Numbered from the stretch's first letter, positions 1 to 12,149 are shown. The stretch is 64,000 nucleotides of DNA from Ophioderma brevispina (GCA_023653785.1 JAMKCH010011844.1:1-64000), one strand, 5' to 3'. The notes: generated by a model from the letters alone, not told the origin. Numbers and translations: made by a program.

Positions 1-736
1 CATTCTTGTTTACAATTAAGTATAAATCATATAAATTGTGTGTAATTTTACTATATATGTAATGTTGTTTTGGACATACCAAATTCTTGAACCAATTACA
101 AATCATTATAATCTGTTATATTATATAAAATTTAGATCACTTGTGCACAAGGCTCATTTGTTTGTGTTTGAAAGGTATTTCTGACCTTTGACGCCTACGA
201 GACGTCATAACAGCATTAACAATGGACCTGCATACCCTGATGAGAAAAAAGATCTGAAGTGTTTTTAGGTTGATTGTTGAATATCATTAGCTCTATTGTT
301 CACTTGAGTTTATGTGTACATATTGGTCACTGGCATTCTGGAATTGAGTTGACATTTTATTCATTTTTCTAAATAATGTGCACTCTTTTCATTTTGGGAT
401 ACAGCTTTTCCTGATTTTACATATTTTTTAAAATTTTAGTGAAGGAAGTAAGTTATCCCCAGTGCTGTAGCATGGAAAGATGGTTAAATCGCAAACGTAT
501 CATGGCCTAGAAGTGTATTATGTTATCCACATTTCTCAGCAACCAAACAAGCTATTTAAATATTGATCGAGAGTGGCATAGACACTCATTTTCTGACCAC
601 AAAAATTATATAAACTTTCAATCAGATACATCTTGGTCAATGGGAGATGTGAAAAATGGTCAAAAATGTTTACTACGTTATTGTGTATTATGTTATTGTT
701 TATTATGTTTAATGCATTTTAGTTTACATCATCAAC
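1..736. other. AT-rich non-coding stretch
   Basis: I see no gene, repeat boundary or RNA here. The one open frame reaching into it (520-780, plus) runs into the end of the next transposon, so it is not a gene. Confidence 0.5.
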
Positions 737-738
737 TA

Positions 739-2573
739 CAGGGTGTACCAAAAAAAGTGGTGCAAGCAGGTAAACTCTGATTTCTCAATAACTACTGAAG
801 CTGTGAATTTCATTTTCAAGGAAGATGTTAATTATACTCTTTTGTATAAAATGTGTAAATCCCATATCAATCCGACCACGCAAGCCAGAGATATGATGGA
901 TTATTAAAGACTATCTGTTTTTCACCCATTCCAATGGGATTTACACAGTTAACATCATTTGTCGGGTGAGCGATTTCAAAAACATTGAATGTACTGCTAT
1001 ATGCATGGCAAAACAACTGAGAAACAACAAAATGCACATAATATTTTTTTTGATTTTTTAAATGGTAAATAGGCATTAGAAATAATAAAACATGCAATGA
1101 TTAAAGCCTACAATTGCATTCTAAGCAATTATTATCAGCACAAATCAAAACTTAGTCTTTAGTCTATTTTGTTATCTCTACCTGTGCAGTTTTCGTGATA
1201 AATAGCATTTCTGCTAATTATATAAACTAGTGAACTAAGTGGCACATGTGTTTAAATATCATAGTCACATTTCTTATTACAAGAAAAGAAATTAAACTAG
1301 CTTGACATGAACGTCCTTTGCTGGGCTCTAACCTATTTGCCTGGCAGCTTTTAATCCGACCAATGACACAACAATACGATTAGGGATTCAAACATGTTAC
1401 AGAGTGGTTCATAACAAATCAACAACGATGCATCCATGCGTCCGCGTATTTTATCACGCGAGGGCGGCTTTAGCCGACCGGAGCGGGATAAAAATACCGC
1501 GGACTGAATAGGTGCAATTTGGTTGATTTGTGATGAACCACTCTTGAACAGTTTGAATCCAGCCCTTTCAACAACCGAAAATCGTATGAAAAATTATTAA
1601 TATCGTTGTATAGAGGAACATTAAATTATTCTCACTTATAACACTAAAATGTTCCCAGTTCGACAAAAGCTTTCCTAGGACTAATATGTTTATTAAACAA
1701 ATCTAACGCAAAACGATTAGGTTTTGAGTTTGTTGGTTGCTTTGCAGTTTGCACCTGGTGTACTTGCACGTACTCAGCGTTCTAAACGTGACGAAAAGCG
1801 CGCGTCGACTTATAGGCGTACCGCGTAAACGCACTGCCGTGTACACTGCGCCGGGCGTGAAGCGTTGAATTGCATAATCAACTGTGGGTTGATTAAAGAA
1901 TCAACAACGGTACGCTCCTGTACAAGGAGATACGGTGAGTTGTTGAATTCCTGAGGTTTTGGTCTTTGTGAAGGTTTTGAAATAACCGAATTGGACGAGA
2001 ATGTGTGCCATTCATTTTACCATTGAACTAAAGCTAAGAGGATCACACCTGTTTCATGATTGATTAATTTCACTACTTTAACAATTGACTTGAATCTAAA
2101 ATTTCATAAAATTATTGCTTCTTAAATTCTGTTCCACTTCTGCATACCCGGACAATGAAATTTCAATAGGAACCCTTTATAATAAATGGAAAAAAATGGT
2201 CAGCTTAAACATTATTATTGTTAGACATTATGTAAGGCTATTTTATTCAGATACAGCACTGTAATAACTTGGTCTAGCATATCACCTTCAGGTTCAGAGG
2301 TTATCTTTTAGTCAATGCACACACTTGAACCACAAATCTATCTGATGTATCTATAATCGCTAACTGTGTAAATCCCATCGGAATGGATGAAAAACATATA
2401 GTCTTTAATAATTGCTTATATCTCTGGTTCTCTTGGGCCGATTGTCATGGGATTTGCACAAATTATACAAAAGAGTATAATTAATATCCTTCATGAAAAT
2501 GAAATTCACTGCTTCAGCAGTTTTTGAGAAATCTGAGTTTATCTGCTTGCACCACTTTTTTTGGGACACCCTG
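739..2573. mobile_element. Mariner-like element with 213-bp terminal inverted repeats
   Basis: The first 213 bases (739-951) are repeated in inverse orientation at 2361-2573 with scattered mismatches. The outer ends read CAGGGTGT-CCAAAAAAAG and its complement CACCCTGT, each flanked by TA (737-738, 2574-2575). TA duplication and a CAGGGTG..CCC end are typical of the Tc1/mariner superfamily. About 1.4 kb separates the arms, and no transposase can be read in it, so this is a non-autonomous long-TIR form. The middle holds at least one further palindromic insertion (1401-1544). Short open frames over the arms are by-products. Confidence 0.8.
1401..1544. mobile_element. Small palindromic element nested in the long-TIR element
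   Basis: AGAGTGGTTCATAACAAATC at 1401 is matched by its near-complement ending at 1544 (about 22 of 24 bases). The centre is GC-rich and itself partly palindromic (CCGCGTATTTTATC..GATAAAAATACCGCGG). No clear target duplication is visible, so the superfamily is unknown. Confidence 0.6.
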
Positions 2574-2606
2574 TATAATTTGGCCATGAAATGATATGGT
2601 GCCAAT

Positions 2607-2911
2607 CAGGGGCGGATCCAGGATTTCTCGATAGAGGGGCGCCAAATTTTCCGCTCGGTTGTTGAAATTCTGAAGAGCGGGGAGGAACATACTGCGACCG
2701 CTGGGCACCCACAAAGCTAGATCTACACGACGCCCTGTACCGTAATTCTTAGAAATCTACAGGGCGCCCTGTGCTTAAAAAGGCATTATTATAGATTTAC
2801 AGGGCGCCCGCCGTGGGCGCCCGGCGCTCTATGCAACGCCCGGCGCCCTGTGCTCTGCAAAAAAAATAGAGGGGGCGTGTGCCAGGTGCGCCCCCTCTAA
2901 ATCCGCCTCTG
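2607..2911. mobile_element. hAT-type non-autonomous element
   Basis: The ends are CAGGGGCGGATCCAGGATTT and ..AAATCCGCCTCTG, a terminal pattern common in animal hAT elements. The flanks share GCCAAT/CCAATT, an imperfect version of the 8-bp duplication expected of hAT. The inside is GC-rich and repeats AGGGCGCCCTGT-like segments at roughly 2730, 2760 and 2840. No coding region. Confidence 0.7.
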
Positions 2912-3198
2912 CCAATTAAATGTATCTTTAGAATAAATTAGTAAAATGTATCTTAATATTTGTTTATTATGAGATCTAATTTTCAGGCAGATTTCAATAC
3001 TCAACGATAATGTAATAATCCAAACAAATAGGAGCAAATTGTTTGAGTTCAATTAGCTACTCAAAACTTTAACTTCATAAAAATAAAAATTGTTCCCAGC
3101 AACCTCTCTGATAATGTCATCAGTTGGCATATTTTGTCGCTTTAAAATTTTGATAATGTAATAAACCCTATTCTTTTGCGGTACAAAATGTTTGTGTG

Positions 3199-3499
3199 CA
3201 GTGGCGTACCGAGGCAGTCGATCCAGAGGGGGCAAATTTCCAAGTCGTCCCGCCAGAGGGGGAAAAATTCGTAAATCGTCCCGGTGATTTGCTCCAATTA
3301 AGTCTGAATTGGACAAAATGCGCGCGTAGCGTGCGAAAAATGCGAAATTTACTTTAATTTTGCCCAAATTTTGACCGAAAATTGGATGAAATTCCCTGAA
3401 AAAGATGGATAAAAATACACATTTTGGCCCATATCGTCCCGCTTTTTCGAGCCAGAGGGGGCAACTTGTCCCCCTGCCCCCCCGGTCGGTACGCCACTG
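3199..3499. mobile_element. hAT-type non-autonomous element with exact 8-bp target duplication
   Basis: The TIR CAGTGGCGTACCG (3199) is matched exactly by CGGTACGCCACTG (ending 3499). TTTGTGTG is duplicated exactly on both sides (3191-3198 and 3500-3507). An 8-bp duplication with CAGTGGCG ends is diagnostic of hAT. The 301-bp body is non-coding, and the minus-strand open frames crossing it are chance. Confidence 0.9.
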
Positions 3500-3686
3500 T
3501 TTGTGTGCATACTGTGCAGAAATGTAAGAAGTGTTGTTGGCAATATTATTTTTCCCGTAATAAGTATTGAATACTTAAATGTTTGAAACATAAAAATCAC
3601 AATTTTGAGATAATCTTTTTTGTGTGTGTCTTTTATCTAAAAAATGCACAGTTTTCATGAAAATTGACCATATACATTGTATCTAG

Positions 3687-4173
3687 CAGGGGTGTCCAAC
3701 CTGCGGCCCGCTAAGAGCTCTCAAGCGGCCCGCGAGGTACTTCCCAGAAAAATTAAAATGCATAAATATCTTAAATAATAGATTTAAAATTCAATTTCCT
3801 CAATCTGAAACCAAACTTTTTAAACAATTGTTAGAAAATTAGTCCAATTTCATCATTCTGAAACCAAATTTTCAAAAAAATTGTGGGGAAAATTAGTCCA
3901 ATCTCCTCAAAATGAAGCCAATTTTTTTTCCAAATTTGTTAAAAGGTCAACAAAAATGGAAAATTTGTGTTAAATTTGACCCAAAATCTGCATCTCTTCT
4001 AATGCTATGCGTCCTTTTTTCAGCAAATATTGGTATAGATATGGGTCCTACTTCCAGACTTTTGTAGGCACGTAATAAACCAAACTTGAGAGCCCTGATT
4101 ACTTGTTTACGGCCCACAGTAGTTGTGGATTCAACCAATGCGGCCCCTGTGTCAAAAAGGTTGGACACCCCTG
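3687..4173. mobile_element. hAT-type element, GCGGCCC class
   Basis: The TIR CAGGGGTGTCCAACCTGCGG (3687) is matched by AGGTTGGACACCCCTG (ending 4173). Subterminal GCGGCCCGC/GCGGCCCC blocks are typical of Charlie-like hAT elements. The flanks share ATCTA, a decayed 8-bp duplication. The interior (3760-3940) contains diverged internal repeats of TTAGTCCAATTTC-type segments. No transposase frame. Confidence 0.8.
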
Positions 4174-4174
4174 A

Positions 4175-4514
4175 TCTAATATGTATGTTATTATGTACAA
4201 CTAAACAAATAAATATTTGACACCATTTTTTAAAACAAATCCAATGGATTTGAAATTTTACCCCAAAATGACCTTAAAGATATTTTGCCTTATAATTATT
4301 GAATTATATAAACCCACATACTATTATTATATGTGTCAATATACATCACTGGGCAGGAAAAACCTATGAAACCTTTGAAATCAAAAACTCCCTATGTGAA
4401 AAATGGTCCAACTTGCTTTCAAAATCTCCTATGGTGCATATTTACTGGGCATAATCAAAATGCCCTATCAGTTCACTCTGAATTTCAATTTAATTAAAAC
4501 TAAATGCAATTACT
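4175..4514. other. Unassigned AT-rich stretch
   Basis: Between two transposons. I see no gene, RNA or repeat end. Confidence 0.4.
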
Positions 4515-4869
4515 TTTAAAGGCTGACTCAGAGATTCCTGAGAGGGCGCCCTCCAATTTCAAAAATTGTGTTTTTTGCTACAATGCTGTCCATATACTAT
4601 CACTGTGTGAAATTGCCTAAGCTTAAATCGAATTCCTCATATAGAAAATCCACACACAACTTTGTTTAAAAATTCCGGATCGAAATTGTGTAAGACACAG
4701 TAATCCTATGGGACGTAATACTAACAATAAATTGTTTTCCTGCTTCAAAACGAACATCCTCTTCATCTCAAATTTCGGAATTGTGGCATTTAGTTACTAT
4801 CTTTAGTTCGAGTTGAGACTATTAATACACAAAAAAATAATATTTTTCAAATCTCTGAGTCAACTTTAA
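4515..4869 (+). mobile_element. TTAAAG-ended small element, family C, copy 1
   Basis: It begins TTTTAAAGGCTGACTCAGAG and ends CTCTGAGTCAACTTTAA, so the TIR is about 18 bp with TTAA at both edges. A second, right-truncated copy is at 23037-23317; the two share motifs such as CTATGGGAC and GTGTGAAAT. Non-coding. Confidence 0.75.
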
Positions 4870-5426
4870 GGGGCCTTTTTGTGTTCCACAGCTCGTCCCA
4901 CTACCTTGCCTAAACAAAAGTTGAGATTTTTACTTTACCTCTTAAACCGTTAAAATTATAATCCATTGTGCCAAATCTTACGTGCAAATCGGTCCGGTCT
5001 GTACGAAATTTTGCAATTTTGTATTTTTCTGTCTGTAAACGGACAAAGTAAGCACAGTGGCCTATTGTACCATGGGAAATGAGCATTTGCTCTTAGCACA
5101 AACTGCAAAGTTGGAATCAGCTAACATTTTTTGAATAAGCTTTTCTCAAGGATATCCTTTGAACAATGAATAACCAGAAGGGGTTGGCATCACGAAATTC
5201 ACCTTAAAAAGATTTCCTTTACCAAAAACATCAAAAAGTTCCAAAGAATATTGTTTTGAAGTTGCAGATATAGTTCTGATATTAAATTTTGCACATAGGT
5301 TTTGATATCGACGTCCATTTTCACATAGCTTTTGATTTCAAAGGGCAAATTGTTGCATTTGAGCTATATAGCATGGTTGTGAGCAGACATTTGTAAAACA
5401 TCTCAATTATGAAAGGTTTGAGTGAT

Positions 5427-5454
5427 TATACCCGCCTGCGTAGCGGCGGGTATA
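5427..5454. other. Perfect GC-rich hairpin
   Basis: TATACCCGCC and GGCGGGTATA form a perfect 10-bp stem around the 8-base loop TGCGTAGC. It sits just upstream of a degenerate tandem repeat and may mark a transposon end, but no partner end was found. Confidence 0.6.
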
Positions 5455-5499
5455 TTGCATTGTGCTCCTTGTGATTCTTCCTAATCTTCTTCATCAAAC

Positions 5500-5910
5500 A
5501 CAAAAGTTGGTAAAGGGCTAGCTCCAAAACTACAAAGGCCCTAGATCCCCCACTTGGCACAATGATACCCCATGACCCCCCTCTGTGCCTTTTGGTCAAT
5601 CTCGACCCCAGAGGACAAAGGTCCGAGCTACATATAGACCAATATGTGAAAACCTATTAGGGCATCTAGCTCCGTAACTACAATTGGCTAAAGCCCCGAC
5701 TTGGCACAACGATAGCCCCTGAACCCCTCTAGTGCCTCTGACCAATCTCGCCCCAGAGGTCAAAGGTCATTGTCTACATTAGGCCAATATGTGAAAACAT
5801 AATCTGGCACCTACCTAAAGCCCCACTTGTCACAATGTCAATGATAGGCCGTGATCCTGCAGTGCCTTTGGCCATCTCGACCCCGAGAGGTCAAAGGTCC
5901 TGCACTACAC
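5500..5910. repeat. Degenerate tandem repeat, about 144-bp period, three units
   Basis: Three successive units share the order GGCTAGCTCC-like, CTTGGCACAA, GACCCC, CAATCTCG, CCCCAGAGG-CAAAGGTC and CAATATGTGAAAAC. The CAATATGTGAAAAC landmarks near 5640 and 5784 set the period. One unit contains an exact AGGTCAAAGGTCA (5757-5769), and the third contains it with one mismatch. Confidence 0.75.
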
Positions 5911-6319
5911 ATGCCCACCACAAGCAAGCCGGTAAGCCGTATTTGCGTGCACATATAGGGCCCTCTAGTTAAACTTGTGTGTATAGCCTGGCAGGGACCC
6001 CTAAACATGATTAAAGAGACACGGCACATTTGAAAAATAGAGCACCCTCCAGATTTTTCAAAATTAATATTTTTGCATGGTTGTAAAGCTTTTATATACA
6101 TAGCCCGTGCCTGAAATAATTTAGACCAATTCAACGCTCGTTTGTGTAAACATAAACAACATTCAGCGATATGGAAATGGCAGTTTTAACACCAGTTAGC
6201 ACCTTTGTGGTTTTGATAATGAGTACGAGTCTTTTTTGATCTTCATGTATGGATAGTAGTAGTAGTAAAAACCACAGTTTTAAATCCGGTTTTTGTCCCC
6301 GCAACCTGGGGTGGCCGGA
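5911..6319. other. Unassigned stretch
   Basis: No gene is seen. Positions 6013-6090 weakly resemble the TIR of the family D element at 9870, but the match is too poor to call. Confidence 0.3.
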
Positions 6320-7980
6320 TGCACCTCACATTCATAGCAACGGAAACTCCCTTACTCCCCCTCCTTTCCACTTGCCACCACTTCGCCTTTCCCAGCCTTC
6401 CCCATCCTCACCCACCCTCCTAACTCTCCTCCTCCACTTGGCTTCCTCCATGTCCTCCTTTGGTCGCCCCTCTGTCCTCAAACCACCCACCTCAAACTCA
6501 AAATCCCTTTTAAAAAAACTTGCTCCTCATCCTCTCAGCACGTGCCCATCCCATCTACAAACCATTCGCCTTCACCAATCGGTCAGCCGCCTCTTCCAAA
6601 CCAACATCTGCATCAAATCCTCAGTCTTCTCCTATCCATCAATCACAACCACACATTGCTCTCACCATTGCTCTCCAAGATTCTCTGCCCTTCTCAAATC
6701 CCCATCTCATTTTCACTCATGCACCATGTCTCCGCCCATACAGCATCACTGATCTCACCAACTCCTATAAACCATCCCTTTTATCTCAAGAAATCTTCTC
6801 CCTAAGTAAACAACTCTCCACATCTCCAACTCCCCCCACCCATACCTTAACTCTGGCTGTAACAGCCGCCTCACATCCACCACCCCAACTAATCCTGTCA
6901 CCTAGGTATGTGAACTCCTTCCACTTTTCCACCTCATCACACAACTTTCCACCTCCTTCCCACTCCCTCAACTCCCTTCTTGCATCTCTCCACACACAAA
7001 GTACCTTGCCAACTTGGGGTCACTCTCTCATCCCGTGCATCTCCCATGAATCTCCATTTCCCACATTTCCCACACCACACTGAAATTGCCCTCACCCTCT
7101 TTCCACATATTCCACATGGGTCCACCTTACTCACTATAACACCTCCCCTCCTCCCCACTCACCATCACTTTAGTCTTCCAAGGTTTACCTTCAGGGCCCT
7201 TACTCTCAATGCCTTCTTCCACTTCCAAAACTCCTCCCCCAACCCTCCACCGGTCTCACACACAACATCCAAAACCAAATCATCAGCATACAGCATCTCA
7301 CTCATCAACCCTCCTTTGCACTCTTCTCCGGAACCACAATCACCACAATTGCAAACAACCAACGGCGACGCAACAGTACCTTGATGCACACCCACCGTCA
7401 CCTCAAACTCCTCAGACAACTCAAGACCCTACTCTAACTCTTGTTTTTGTTCCTTCATACAGACTCATTTCACCGCTCTAACCACTTCTGGTATCTCTCT
7501 TTTCCTCATTGCCCACTCCCATCACTTTCCTCGGTACTCTATCAAAGGCCTTCTCGAGGTCCACCAAGCCAATATTACCGCTTCCTCCCTTTTGCTCGAT
7601 ATTCCTCTTGAATCCTCCTCAAAATGAACACTGCAATCTATCGTTCCCTTCCCGGCATAAAACCAAATTGCATCTCATCCACTTTCACGATCTCCGAATT
7701 CTGTTATCTAGGACAATATCCACAATTTTCATCGCATGGTGCTCCAACAAATTCACACCCCTATACGCACCACAGAGCATTGCATCACGTTTCCCGGAAA
7801 ATTGAAACTAGCTACCACACTCACAGCCCCCTCCACCGGGAATTCCTCCTCCATCTACCACCCTCTGACACAACTCCCTCATCACACCAATCCAGATCTA
7901 CTTCCACTCGCAATAATCATCTCAACACTCATTTGTTGATTAAATCACCTTTCTTGACCCTTGATGCAAAATATCAATAA
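6320..7980 (-). pseudogene. Decayed LINE reverse transcriptase (non-LTR retrotransposon)
   Basis: On the minus strand, fragments in several frames appear in the order of a known LINE polyprotein. They are DEMQFGFMPGR (near 7670), VDLEKAFDRVPRK (near 7550, RT motif A), GVHQGTVASPL (near 7390, motif B), YADDLVL (near 7290, the catalytic box), a CGICGKR-type zinc knuckle (near 7100), FTYLGDRIS-GGGCEAAVTAR (near 6920), then a region resembling RWDGHVLR (near 6570). Frameshifts and stops occur throughout. The endonuclease half is missing, so this is a 5'-truncated dead copy. The plus strand looks Pro/Ser/Thr-rich and open only because it is the complement of G-rich LINE code. The family is certain as non-LTR; the clade is not assigned. 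Confidence 0.85.
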
Positions 7981-9869
7981 AATTCCCTTAAGTTGTCGGA
8001 GATAATTTGGAGGATTAATTTACAACATTTTCTCTACATGAAGGACTGATAACGTTAGTCTCTCACACAGTACCAATTTTAGATACTATCTTGTGCAGTC
8101 TGTGACACAGACACACACAGGGTAAAACTTTCCACACTTGCCCACCCCCTTATTACTCAGAAGGGTGTTTGGAAATAATCCCATGATTGCAGAGCAATGT
8201 GTCTATACAGTACCTGTACTAAATACTTGCTCAGTATATAGGGTAATATTAAAAGTGTTTCCAAAAGCTAGACCACAAGCCATTTATATCATGCAAAAAA
8301 TTCCCTAATACTAACGCATTGGTGGGCTAAACATGAGAGTTAAGTCGGGATTTTATGTGTTAAGAATAGGATTTTTATGTGATCACATGCCCTTATTGAG
8401 GTGAAATTTCCAAAAATGGTGTGCACTGTAGGATTGGAATCAATTACACCTCTTGCATATTACTGTAGTAGAGGGCACAAAAGTCAACGTCCATTGCATT
8501 CAATGGGGTTTGACCTTTTTTCCCATATTTTGTCAGAGGGTCATGTAAGAATAATTTTGATTTCAAAACAACTCCCCCGATTTACCTGCATTGGGCAATT
8601 AGTTGAAGCAATCGCCTCGGGTTGTGATACGAACTCAAAACATTAATATTTTTATCATTTAGTTAGATGTAACAGGCTAATATATTTCCGTATTACGTGA
8701 TAGGAAATAGCTAACACGTAATATATTCCTGTATTCCGTGATGATTACACCAAATATTGGACCCCTACTTTACATATATTCAAATCTATGTGTGTAATGA
8801 TATTGTGCATCTGTGGAAGAGACTGCTCTACCAGCCCCCTTCTGAGAAGCACAATCCAATATGGCCTTTTTTGCAAAACACTGCTGTTATGGCTCTGTGA
8901 TGCTGTAATGCAAAAATATAGTAATTTATTTCCATGTTCTTCATGTATAAATTTTTTTTCAAATTCCCCTGTGTTTTAGAGAAATGGTGACTACTGCCAG
9001 GAAGTCTTTTAAAGAGGCGAGTTAAAGGTTTCCCCAGTCTACAGTGCCTGGTCAGGGATACTCTGCAGAATTCAACTGTGCACTGCTTGATCTTAATCAC
9101 TGTGGCCTGGTCTAGGACTGCCTAGTTGGGCATTGGGAATGGCAGCTTGTTGATTTGTACTTTGTAGACCTCCATAGATGATACTAGAGATAGGTCTACA
9201 CAAGGGAGCCTGTGGTTCAGGCTTAATACTGAACTTGTTTTTAATTTATTTGGAAAGAGCTTGGCCATGGCATGATCTAATTCTGCTCTGGCTGTGCTAT
9301 TCCAGATTTAGATCTGATCTACTTTAGGCTTACCACGTCTGCGCTGCGGTATTCGTGACTACTAAATGATAAATTCGGCCTACGGCCTCATGCGATACAG
9401 CACCCAACCATACGTAATTTTCTGTATTGCGTGACCCAATGGGATAACTATAGTATTGCATGAAGATTCATAACTACCCTCTCAAATTACTCCCAATTTG
9501 TAGAAGTGGACTTCACTCAGAATTTTTAGTCATATCCCTGATAAGGCTTATAGGATTTCGATCCAGTACTATTCACACCTTGTATCTCTCAATATATATT
9601 TTAAAATCCTCACAATGCAGTACAATGCTAAAATTTGGGATCAGTTCAACCTGTAATACAATCCTTGAATCAATTAAAAATTATAGGTCAATGTATATGT
9701 ATTATTTGATTCATGTGTGATCTAGGGATATCCCTATAAATCCATTACTTTAATTACTTTTCACACTGTCACTAGTACTGTTAATCATGCATGCAAAATG
9801 AAGAATCCAAAGCCACTGCCAGTGCCAAGGTAAGCTAAATTGTTGTTGAAACAAAAACGGCATGCTAAA
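7981..9869. other. Intergenic stretch with one small hairpin
   Basis: No gene is recognised. TATTACGTG (8691-8699) and CACGTAATA (8715-8723) form a perfect 9-bp stem. The short frames at 8401, 8788 and 9460 have no features of real proteins. Confidence 0.4.
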
Positions 9870-10423
9870 TTAAAGCAATATTAGCACATTTTTTTGAAGA
9901 GCGCCCCCAATTTTTCAAAAATTTGGAGATTTTTACACGATTGCATTGGTAACTGGCTAGTAAACTATACCTGTGAATGGTTAAGCTCGAAAATGTCTAT
10001 GTGTCACAAACGAAGGAATTTTGTACTAGAATAATTATTATTATCCCCGATAATAATACAACGGCTGCTGGAAACGGCCTTCCAATGTGAAATAGCCGGG
10101 AAATAGCGCCATGTACGTGTCTACGCTCATCCATTAGTTGTTTTAATAGTTCAGGCAAACCAATTAAGTTAGAGGTTATTTTCTCGAGGTGGCACTATTT
10201 CATCATGGACAGACATAAATGTAGCATTTCCAGCTCTGCCGTTAAGTCCAATCTGGGATCCCAATTCTAATTACAAAATCGCTTATTTTGTGATAAATAC
10301 GCATTTTTTAGCATTCTCGTTCGCAGGTATAGTTTCCTAGACAATTACCAACGTAACTGTGAAAAAATATCAAATTTTGAAAATTGGGGGCGCTCTTCAA
10401 AAAATGTGCTAATATTGCTTTAA
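9870..10423. mobile_element. TTAAAG-ended element, family D, TIR about 60 bp
   Basis: It begins TTAAAGCAATATTAGCACAT and ends with the complement ATGTGCTAATATTGCTTTAA. The match continues inward through GAAGAGCGCCCCCAATTTT for about 60 bp. The interior is non-coding. It ends 3 bp before the next element, so the two were inserted side by side. Confidence 0.85.
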
Positions 10424-10426
10424 GCA

Positions 10427-10727
10427 TTTAAAGGTGCTTGTTCCGATTTTGTCTATCGTGTTCTCTACTTGATATGAGAGCCTGACACTTGTACACACTG
10501 ACCAAGTACCGTGGGAAACAAACTTGCAGTTTTGATGCTAGAGGCGATAATGCTTAGTGTAACGCCATATTCACTACTGTGCTAATATTGATGGTTAACC
10601 ATTAAAGCAGTACTTTTTTATCTGTATCTTGAGAAAGAAATGGATTGAAAGCTGTGACAAATTGATTACTACTTCTGGGTAAATACAGGGGGGGGTCACA
10701 AAGACGATCGGAACAAGCACCTTTAAA
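10427..10727 (+). mobile_element. TTAAAG-ended element, family B, copy 1
   Basis: It starts TTTAAAGGTGCTTGTTCCGA and ends TCGGAACAAGCACCTTTAAA, a TIR of about 20 bp. Internal landmarks are TGATGGTTAACCATTA and ACTACTTC-GGGTAAA. Other copies are at 25803-26469 (interrupted) and 23318-23450 (minus strand, truncated). No open frame of note. Confidence 0.85.
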
Positions 10728-11742
10728 ACCATAAAATCAATTACAGTAGTTTTAAGTGAGAGTTCTTGCATATTTTTATTGGGGTGGTGTTGATGTGGGG
10801 GTTTAACGTAGAGTTAAATAAATATTTTGCTCTATGGGGAGACTAGGCCTTTGCTGCTATTACAAAACATTGTGGCCATAGTACAAAGTTACTGCACAGA
10901 ATTGGCTTACTGGAAAGTAATGAATTCAAGTCTTACATGGTCTGTTAATGATAAAAAAAACTAATGCCATGGTTGGCCGGGGTGTCAAGGAACTCATAAT
11001 CCACTTTGTGCTAATCTCTTGCAAGGTTGGATGGCCAAATAAAAACTTAGTTGTGTTATGTGTGTGTATTGATATCTATGAATTATTTCTTCTATGCTGT
11101 AATAAGAAATAATAATTTGTAGTGTCAGAGGTAAGTCGTTTTCAAATAACCTTTCATTTTTATTATGCCAATGTTTTCATCCTGATACTTCAATTGAAAC
11201 ACCTGGTTGAATCTTTGAAGTAGGACTTAAATCAAATACAATCCTTATACAGGCAGAGCTATATTAATGTACATTGATATGGCTACCATATATATTGTAA
11301 CTTGTCAATAAATCATTTTGTGTGTACTGCTAGCCAGCCAATCAACAAGCTTTAGAACAGACATGCCCCCGTTGAAAGCATGATAGAAAGGCCTATTTGG
11401 AAACCAAATTTATGAAGTGTTGACTTTTAGTGATAACCCTTTGAATTTTTCTGCAGGTTGAATAGTTGATTCCATAGTAGTAATATTAATATATGCCATC
11501 CCTCTCCTGGTAGGCTGTGTTCCTAGACCAAAAATATAACTTCCTGGTTGAGAATAAAGGCAGAGTTTGATTTTACACCTTGGGGTCACCAGTACAAGTC
11601 ATGAGTAATGTATTTGCTTTTCTACTCTTAGTGCAAAGCTATGAATAGGCATTTTTATGAACCGTTGGTGGTCTCCCTGTTAGAACTGCCAAGCAGTGAA
11701 AATAATCCTACAAACACAAACACTGTTTCCTTTAACATCATT
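10728..11742. other. Unassigned intergenic stretch
   Basis: No gene, RNA or repeat boundary recognised. Confidence 0.4.
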
Positions 11743-12097
11743 CTTTAAAGACACTATTCAGTGATTTTTTGAAAACTATTTGAAATTGCAGAAATAGCTC
11801 AAAGTGAAGGATAAGTCTGTAGAATTATCAAAGTACCTTTACAGCTGTAGAATTAACAGAAAAGGAAGAACACGGCAGTGTTCCAGATAAGATTACCATT
11901 CAATTAGTGTTGTATTAAGTGTACGTTCGGACGTAATGACTAAAATCTATGATTCTGTCATTATTGGCTTGCTTCTGGTCTTATAATTGCAGGTATGTTA
12001 GGATACCTGTACTTTGTGACGTTCACCATGCAAAAATCTGATTTTGATTGATTTTTCATTTGCTGATTTAGCCAAATTCAATGATAGTTTCTTTAAG
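11743..12097 (+). mobile_element. TTAAAG-ended element, family E, copy 1
   Basis: The ends are CTTTAAAGACACTATTCAGTG and TCAATGATAGTTTCTTTAAG. The internal blocks GAAATTGCAG, GAAGGATA, GTAATGACTAAAATCTA and ACCATGCAAAAAT recur in copies at 38266-38637 (plus), 40493-40827 and 42008-42353 (minus). Non-coding. Confidence 0.8.
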
Positions 12098-12149
12098 TAT
12101 ACCCATATCATGATAGATCTCAGCGCAGGCCATTTTCTAAGGTCTGCCT

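Noticed and set aside
6249..7805. Long Pro/Ser/Thr-rich plus-strand frames
   Set aside because: They are the antisense of a G-rich decayed LINE whose RT motifs read in order on the minus strand.
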